A DNA stretch of 64,000 nucleotides, from assembly GCA_020002185.1 (NCBI GenBank), contig CM034538.1, positions 65,209,740-65,273,739 of the forward strand, read 5' to 3'. A model generated the notes under the pieces. It saw only the letters and a list, made by a program, of their open reading frames with translations, had not been told where the DNA came from and searched no databases. A program made the translations under genes and the position numbers. The stretch is from Paraescarpia echinospica (taxonomy: Eukaryota; Annelida; Polychaeta; Sabellida; Siboglinidae). Below are positions 57,480 to 64,000 of this stretch, piece by piece. The first letter of the stretch is position 1, and the number at the start of each line of letters is the position of its first letter.

Positions 57480-59444
57480 GTAAATATGTTTGCCTTTTGA
57501 TCTGTAGTACGGTTGCATCCCGCGAAATCGTTATAACAAATTATTGTCATATAGATATAATTGATACAATAAGATATCTAGTATTTATTAGTAGGGGAAG
57601 TTCGAATAATCCATACAGTCAAGTAAAAAACTTGGATGGCACTTCGAATTTTAATGATGGACCGATTGCTAATCCCACAGGCGGAAATTCTATTAAGCAA
57701 ACCAACATTGTGCCGAAGTCGCCGATCGGAAAACAGTGGGCAAATTTCATATTTTAAGACCCAATGAGGTAAAATGCCACGTACAGAAAGTGGATGCTGT
57801 GAATTCCTAATTTTGCACAGAAAAAAAAGAATACCTTGTGAACACGGACAGTCGTTCATAAATACATCCACGTGTTTTACCCTGGCACATAAACAATCCT
57901 ATCTATGTGATGTGTAACGTTTCGGGTAATTAGTACCTCTGGAGGAAGGTAAATTGTAACATTGCTGCTGAGGCATAAACGTAGCTTAGTTGTGTTACGA
58001 CCGTTTTCTGTGCCACGTTAATCAGACAGTTCGTCGTAATTAGTTGGTGTGTTAGTCATTGCACGTGTGTGTTAATTTCAAGTATTTCTTACTACAACTT
58101 TTTAATGTAATTGTGCTGTAAATGCAATATGTTTTCAACAGAAATGTAATGCGTGTGCTCATGTGAGCAACTGATGGGAATATGTATACGAGTTATATAA
58201 GAATTAATTAATGCGCTTTATTCGGTTATTATGACTAGATATGCATTTCAACTGCGTAATTTAATACTTTTTACCCTCGTGCCTAATAAAAAAAGTACCG
58301 ATTTGCAGTTTTTTGAAAAGTTGTTAGGACTTAAATTTTATTTGTGGTGAGCATAGTTCTTGGGTGTGTATACCAGTTAAGCAACTCTTTCTAATTAACA
58401 GTTTAATAACGTTATGTGGCGTTTAAAAACAAAATTATTCATGTTTCCTTATGGGGTACGAATGTTCCAGCCCGTTCCTCCATGTAAACGTTTTTGCAGG
58501 AGATATTCAATGTTGGGGGTGTAACTAAATTATCACATTTGTAGTGAACGTATTATGTTATTGTTATAATATTGTATAAATACTCTTAAGCTGCCTGGCA
58601 TAATAGCAATGCATTATTATTATTATGTCACAATATTTTTTTAAACCTGTGCTTACTTACATTTCTATAAAGGTGCAGATGCCACTGCACACCATTATGC
58701 CTGCTAGGGTTTTTCTATAGAAAGCGTTATTGAATATTTTGTTATCCCCTCTATTGCACTCTGTGTCGTGACTCGGGTTGAAGAGAAAATCTATTTTGGA
58801 CATTCGTAGCCTATAAAGTACAACTAAGCCTCTCATTTTTTGGCTACCGGCTTCATGTCGCGCATAACTAGGACCGCGTCCTACAAAACGTGCGGCACCT
58901 TTTATAATACTTAGAGTTGCAATCTGAGCGGCACTACCATTTATATAGTTTTTAAGAACGTGCGTGTGCAACATGAAAAATATTTACTTATTTGATCACA
59001 CTTGTTACCAGGCCTAAATATGTCACTTTCACATTCGATATGTCAGTAAATAAATTATACGTTTGCACAATTACCGGTCGCAAGCCCAGCGGAACAATAA
59101 ATGTATAACACGCGGATATAAATTTTCACCTTTGCGCCGTGTTACCTTATAGCAAATTATGTTTAAAAAATGTGTATATGTAGTTGAGAAATGAGATAGT
59201 GTGTGGACATGCTGATATAATGGACACTTGTATGTAAAAGATTAACGATCTCTGAATACAGCTTTAAAATCGTTCATTTCTGTGTCTGGGAAGCAAATCT
59301 GTTAGATTTATTGGAATTACATTGAGGAACGAATTTTAAATAAAATTTAAAATGAATGCATCTTTAAAGAAAGAATGCAAGGTTATGTTAACAAATTAAA
59401 TATTACTCAGTTTAATAGTTATAAATAATAATAACAATACTAAT
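57480..59444. other. Intron 5 (B)
   Basis: Aligned with 22098-24003. No gene or transposon seen. Confidence 0.5.
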
Positions 59445-59656
59445 TATTAGTAGTAGTAGTTGTATAGTAGTAATAGTAGTAGTAGTAGTAGTAGTAATAG
59501 TAGTTGTAGTAGTAGTAGTAGTTGTTGTTGTTGTAGTAGTAGTAGCAGTAATAGTAGTCGTAGTCTTAGTAGTAGTGGTAGCAGTAGTAGCAGTAATAAT
59601 AGTAGTAGTCGTAGTTGTAGTACTACTGCTACTACTAGTAGTAGTAGTAGCAGTAA

Positions 59657-59695
<39 letters not shown>

Positions 59696-59740
59696 CAGCA
59701 GCAGCAGCAGCAGTAATAGTAGTAGAAGTCGTAGATGTAT
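59445..59740. repeat. (TAG/CAG/TTG)n microsatellite before the last exon (B)
   Basis: Triplet tract orthologous to 24004-24180 but longer. The serine-rich and threonine-rich frames across it are artefacts. Confidence 0.95.
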
Positions 59741-59778
59741 CTGACTTTAAGCTAACTACATATATTGTTTCATTGTAG

Positions 59779-60720
59779 GTTTCACAGAGAACGCTAACTT
59801 CTGGGATCCTCCGCACCCACATACATACACGACGAGCACCGCTCAAACTCAAAACACGCATATCTGCTGTCTTCGGGATCATAAACCTTTGTGTAAATGG
59901 AGCTAAGGTGACATCACCGAATGTAGATTACAATGTAACAGTTAGTAAGTCTTGCCTTGAATACTATGCACTCTGGTCATCCACGAGCTCATGTAGATCA
60001 GGACAAAGTGTAGGCGAACGAGTAATCTACTAATATTGGTCAGGTAACGTAAATACGTCTGTCTGGTGTCAATAGGTAGCCCTGGTTTGCTCGGCACATG
60101 TATGTTTTGTTGATAGTGATTGTAGTCTGTCAGCAATAATCATCTGCTACAACGACATTGCACGCACCAAATAAATAAAAAATGCACTGTCATTGAAGAT
60201 ATATAACACATTCACCTGTTTTAATGAGAGCCAACTGCTTCTCGATTTCACGTGTAGGGTCTACGTGTGTTTGCCTGTGGAGCCATTGGCTTAGAACCTA
60301 AAGCGGTGCATCTGAAGACTGATGCTTTTGATTAATATAATCACTAAGCGCACTGACTCATTTAAGGGATGCATTTTAATAACTATGGTAGTAGCTATCT
60401 GAATGAATGAATGTGTTACCCGCGATTCTGCTGAGCGCATTTCACTGTATTACCGTGATGATATGCTTATGCAACTTATAATGTACGAATTACTGATAAC
60501 CACCATGGTTGCATAATGAAATACGATCATTGCATACAAATTCGAATTTTACGTAATTGCAAGCGTTCATTCATAGGATTCTTGTGTTGTTTCCTGTTGG
60601 TGCCTAGTATGTTGCCATTGTTGATAAGTGATGATTTCAATGTCAGACTCTTGATGATACGAGTCGATAGTTTCATCCTTCGTGCGTTCGAATAAACGTA
60701 TGTTCTGAATACTTGCTTAG
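59779..60720 (+). other. Putative 3' UTR exon of aquaporin B
   Basis: Acceptor TTTCATTGTAG|G. Shares its start and its later part (from about 60245) with 24232-24745, but carries an extra stretch of about 430 bp at 59814-60244. AATAAA occurs at 60691-60696. Confidence 0.45.
60691..60696 (+). terminator. Candidate polyadenylation signal (B)
   Basis: AATAAA in CGTGCGTTCGAATAAACGT, aligned with 24723-24728. Confidence 0.35.
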
Positions 60721-60744
60721 GTGTAAGCAACGCTTCATCGTTAG

Positions 60745-61219
60745 CGATCCGTGAACTAAACATAGTGTATCTTTTCAATTTTGCAGCGTTAACTAAATGC
60801 TGAAGGGCCAGTTATTTTGACTATGTAGCTTTATATCCACGGCCAGTTCTTATGTTCTAATAATGATCACATGTAGACATATTTCGCAAACCTGTGCGCA
60901 CAATAAATATTTTACGAAAACTGCAGCTGTGATCTTTTCAATCAACTGCGAGTCGCAAGAATGCTCGGTTATGAGAAGGCCTAATGTACTAGAGGTCATG
61001 TTCGGGATTAGGTTGAGTCTGAATTATATTAAACTTCATAGTTTTAAATGTTAGTTTTTAAGGTTTCACGATTACGTTAAAAGGTATACATTTATTAGAT
61101 TTAGGATTTATTGTCAGGGTAAGGTTGTTGCTATAATTGATTTATATTAGAAGTTAGAGTAGAGGGATCATTAGGTAGGGTTTCTTCGTGTTTCGTTTGA
61201 TGTATATACACATATGCTC
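60745..61219. other. Downstream flank (B), partly copy-B-specific
   Basis: Aligned with A up to about 60870 and then unique. No gene seen. Confidence 0.35.
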
Positions 61220-62135
61220 GTACACACTCCTCCCAACACCCCCACCCTGCGTACTCCACCCAATACAATCACCCTGCGTACTCCACCCAACACCCCCACC
61301 CTGCGTACTCCTCCCAACACCCCATCCTGCGTACTCCACCCAACACCCTCACCCTGCGTACTCCTCTCAACACCCCCACCCTGTGTACTCCACCCAATAC
61401 ATCCACCCTACTTATTCCACTCAATACATCCACCCTGCGTACTCATCCTAACACCCCCACCCTGAGTACTCCTCCTAACAGCCCCACCCTGAGTACTCCA
61501 CCCAATACGTCCACCCTGCGTACTCCACCCAACACCCCCACCCAGCAACCCCACCCTGCGTACTCTTCACAACACCCCTACCCTGCGTACTCCACCCAAT
61601 ACAACCACCCTGCGTACTCCACCCAACACCCCCACTTTGCGTACTCCTCCCAACACCCAATCCTGCGTACTCCACCCAACACCCCCACCCTGCGTACTCC
61701 ACCCAACACCCTCACCCTGCGTACTCCTCCCAACAACCCACCCTGCGTACTCCACCCAATACATCCACCCTGCGTACTCCACCCAATACATCCGCCCTAC
61801 GTACTCCACCCAACACCCCCACCCTGCGTACTCCAACCAATACATCCACTCTGCGCACTCCACCCAACACCCCCACCCTGAATACTCCTCCTAACACCCC
61901 CACCCTGAGTTATCCACCAATACATCCACCCTGCGTACTCCACCCAACACCCCCACCCTGCGTACTCCACCGAAAACCCCCACCCTGCGTACTCCACCCA
62001 ATTCAACCACCGTGCGTACTCCACCCAACATCCCCACCCTGCGTACTCCACCCAATACATCCACCCTGCGTACTCCACCCAACATCCCCACCCTGCGTAC
62101 TCTACAAAGCACCCCACCCTGCGTACTCCACCCAA
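61220..62135. repeat. 27-bp minisatellite, copy-B-specific
   Basis: The unit CTGCGTACTCCACCCAACAC plus CCCCACC (27 bp), with TACATCCACC and TCCTCC variants, about 33 copies. Its open frames (TLRTPPNTP and similar) are artefacts. Not present in copy A. Confidence 0.95.
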
Positions 62136-62445
62136 TGATCTCCACCCAACTATATCCATTCAACGATCTCCACCCACCGATCTCCATCCAACTATCTCCA
62201 TCGAACGATCTCCATCCAAGTATCTCTACGCAACGACCTCCATCCACGTATCTCCACGCAACGATCTCCACGCAACGATCTCCATCCAAGTATCTCCACC
62301 CACCGATCTCCACGCAACGATCTCCATCCAACTATCTCCACCCACCGATCTCCACGCAACGATCTCCACCCACCGATCTCCACGCAACGATCTCCACCCA
62401 CCGATCTCCATCCAACCATCTCCATCCTGTGATTTCCATCTAGCC
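62136..62445. repeat. 15-bp minisatellite downstream of gene B
   Basis: The unit CGATCTCCACCCACC / ACGATCTCCACGCAA (15 bp), about 20 copies. Orthologous to 24915-25095. Confidence 0.92.
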
Positions 62446-63539
62446 CTCTAGTATCAAGCTTTGCAAAACATTACATTGCCGTGTTGCCATTGAGCAGCGC
62501 AACAGGTTATAATTATACAACGCATAAATTAAAGGGGCCCTGTAAAGATTGCGCTATTCCACGGCTGAAGTATTTCGTCGGCCGACGCATGGCGTATGCG
62601 GCCATTAATTTTTTAGAACAGTCTGGTGCAAGCGATAATTATGTTTGCCGTCGTTAGTTCTCGGGAACACAAGACAAGCGTGCGCTGAATCTAGTGATTG
62701 TGTTGTTGATACGGATTTATTTATGATGTATACTGTTGCAAAACAACAACACTAAATAAATAAATTTCATTTTCTTTGAAAAGTGCATTCCTATCTTCGT
62801 TTCACCGTTATCTACTGTACTCATCCTACCGTGCACAGCCTGTATAGATATGTTGATTACCAACAATAAAGTGCCGTTACTTAAATAAGGCTTATCTACA
62901 TTCTGTAAGCTAAACACCACGTCTACTGGAACTTGGAAACCACGCTATGCAATCAATGACATGGCGATATTTCCCCCCTCCCTGGGGAGTTTCAAGGCGT
63001 CACCAACAAGCACTAGCACTGTCTTGTGTGTTATGTGATTGCTAGTTGTATAGACGGGTAAGAGAGGTTTGTGATTGATCTGACACTGTTAAAATGTTCA
63101 CCGAACCTATTATAAATGTCGTCGTGCTATCAGGAGGTTGCGGGTGACACAGTTTCTATGGGGACAGTTGATTTAAAAAAACTAGTATGGTTTAGATTTT
63201 TGAAATAAGGTAGATAGTACACCTGTTGACGACTAAGATGATGGCTGTTTGTTGTTGAATTACCAACAAAAAAACGCTGAATAATATGTAGTGGACTAGA
63301 CTGACGTGGGTGTCACTGGTATAAATCAAGTGTTTAATTACATGCGTCGTAAATGATTCAAGTTCAATACCGGCCTACAACAGTAGGCCCTATATACTCA
63401 TCAAAGTATGCTACTGTTCACGGGGGTCCAGGTGGGCCCACTCGCTGGGTTAGAGTTGGCCCTGATAACATTCCTTTGTATTTTACTGACGTCTTGTGTC
63501 AAGATGACATATAAAATTACCAATATATACCTCAGCGCC
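62446..63539. other. Downstream flank (B), aligned with the end of copy A
   Basis: Matches 25096-26190. No gene recognised; short frames are not conserved between the copies. Confidence 0.5.
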
Positions 63540-64000
63540 ACTTGCTTGAGACAGACAGGCAGACATACACATTGAGAGGTAGACAGACAGACAGACATAC
63601 ATACGTACGCACTATGAAGAAGACAGACAGACTTACAAACTGAGATGTAGACAAACAGACAGACAGACATACACACTGAAAGGTAGACAGACAGAAAGAC
63701 ATACGCACTGAGAGGTAGACATACAGACAGACAGACAGACAGACATACAGACAAACGCACTGAGAGGTAGACAGACAGATATACACACTGAGAGGAAGAC
63801 AGACAGAAAGACATTCGCACTGAGAGGTAGACAGACAGTCATAATATTATAAACATACGCACTGAGAGGTAGACAGACATACAGACATACGCACTGAGAG
63901 GTAGACAGACAGAAAGACATAGGCAGTGAGAGGTAGACAGACAGACATACAGACACACGCACTGAGAGGTAGACAGACAGACAGACATACGCACTGAGAG
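63540..64000. repeat. AGAC-rich tandem array, runs off the window
   Basis: Units of about 30-45 bp, CGCACTGAGAGGTAGACAGA plus CAGAMAGACATA, built on AGAC tetramers. Copy A has only a single short version near 26140-26200. Confidence 0.9.

Noticed and set aside
61154..62443. Tyr/Trp/Gly/Val-rich and Pro/Thr-rich frames
   Set aside because: Translations of the 27-bp and 15-bp minisatellites; absent at the orthologous place in copy A.

Overview
This window is animal nuclear DNA, most likely from a marine invertebrate; I cannot name the phylum. The reasons are intron-split genes with canonical GT-AG junctions and long introns, many decayed APE-type LINEs, non-autonomous Helitrons, a tRNA-derived SINE family, abundant microsatellites and minisatellites, and low GC content. 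There are no operons, ribosome binding sites or CRISPR arrays.

The only host genes I can support are two intact, head-to-tail aquaporin (MIP family) paralogues on the + strand. Gene A has coding exons 5420-5708, 15602-15662, 18297-18504, 20865-20945 and 21990-22094, with a possible untranslated last exon from 24232. Gene B has coding exons 42175-42463, 49344-49404, 54571-54778, 56245-56325 and 57372-57476, with a possible last exon from 59779. Each encodes 247 residues with two NPA motifs. The exon lengths are identical (289, 61, 208, 81 and 105 nt of coding sequence). By my count the proteins differ at 20 residues, about 92 percent identity. The predicted aromatic/arginine filter is Met/Ile/Gly/Arg in A and Met/Ile/Ala/Arg in B, unlike the Phe/His/Cys/Arg of classical water channels and closer to the AQP8 pattern.

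The genes lie in two copies of a duplicated block of about 21-22 kb (A 4558 to about 26220; B 41735 to at least 63540), separated by about 15.5 kb of unrelated spacer. Introns of both copies share the same SINEs, minisatellites and an L2/CR1-like fragment, which therefore predate the duplication. Later events belong to one copy only: in A, a roughly 5-kb block of LINE debris plus a Helitron in intron 1 and a 38-bp array in intron 2; in B, an RTE fragment and a LINE in intron 2 (the LINE's empty site is readable in A), another RTE scrap in intron 3, an insert in the last exon and a 27-bp array downstream.

Intron 1 of both genes holds a large satellite derived from the same monomer: 24 bp in A (about 1.65 kb, with a 576-bp higher-order repeat) and 25/29 bp in B (about 4 kb). 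A 33-bp minisatellite begins exactly at the exon 3 donor site of both genes and repeats the exon end together with GTAAGT-like donors.

The left edge (1-4238) holds two decayed minus-strand LINE pieces, one an ORF1 with a PHD-like finger and an SGNH esterase domain. The spacer (26221-41734) holds two Helitrons, a SINE, three minus-strand LINE remnants (31085-36045), a 48-bp minisatellite and a 1.7-kb array of a 12-bp GGTGTAGTGGTA-like unit.
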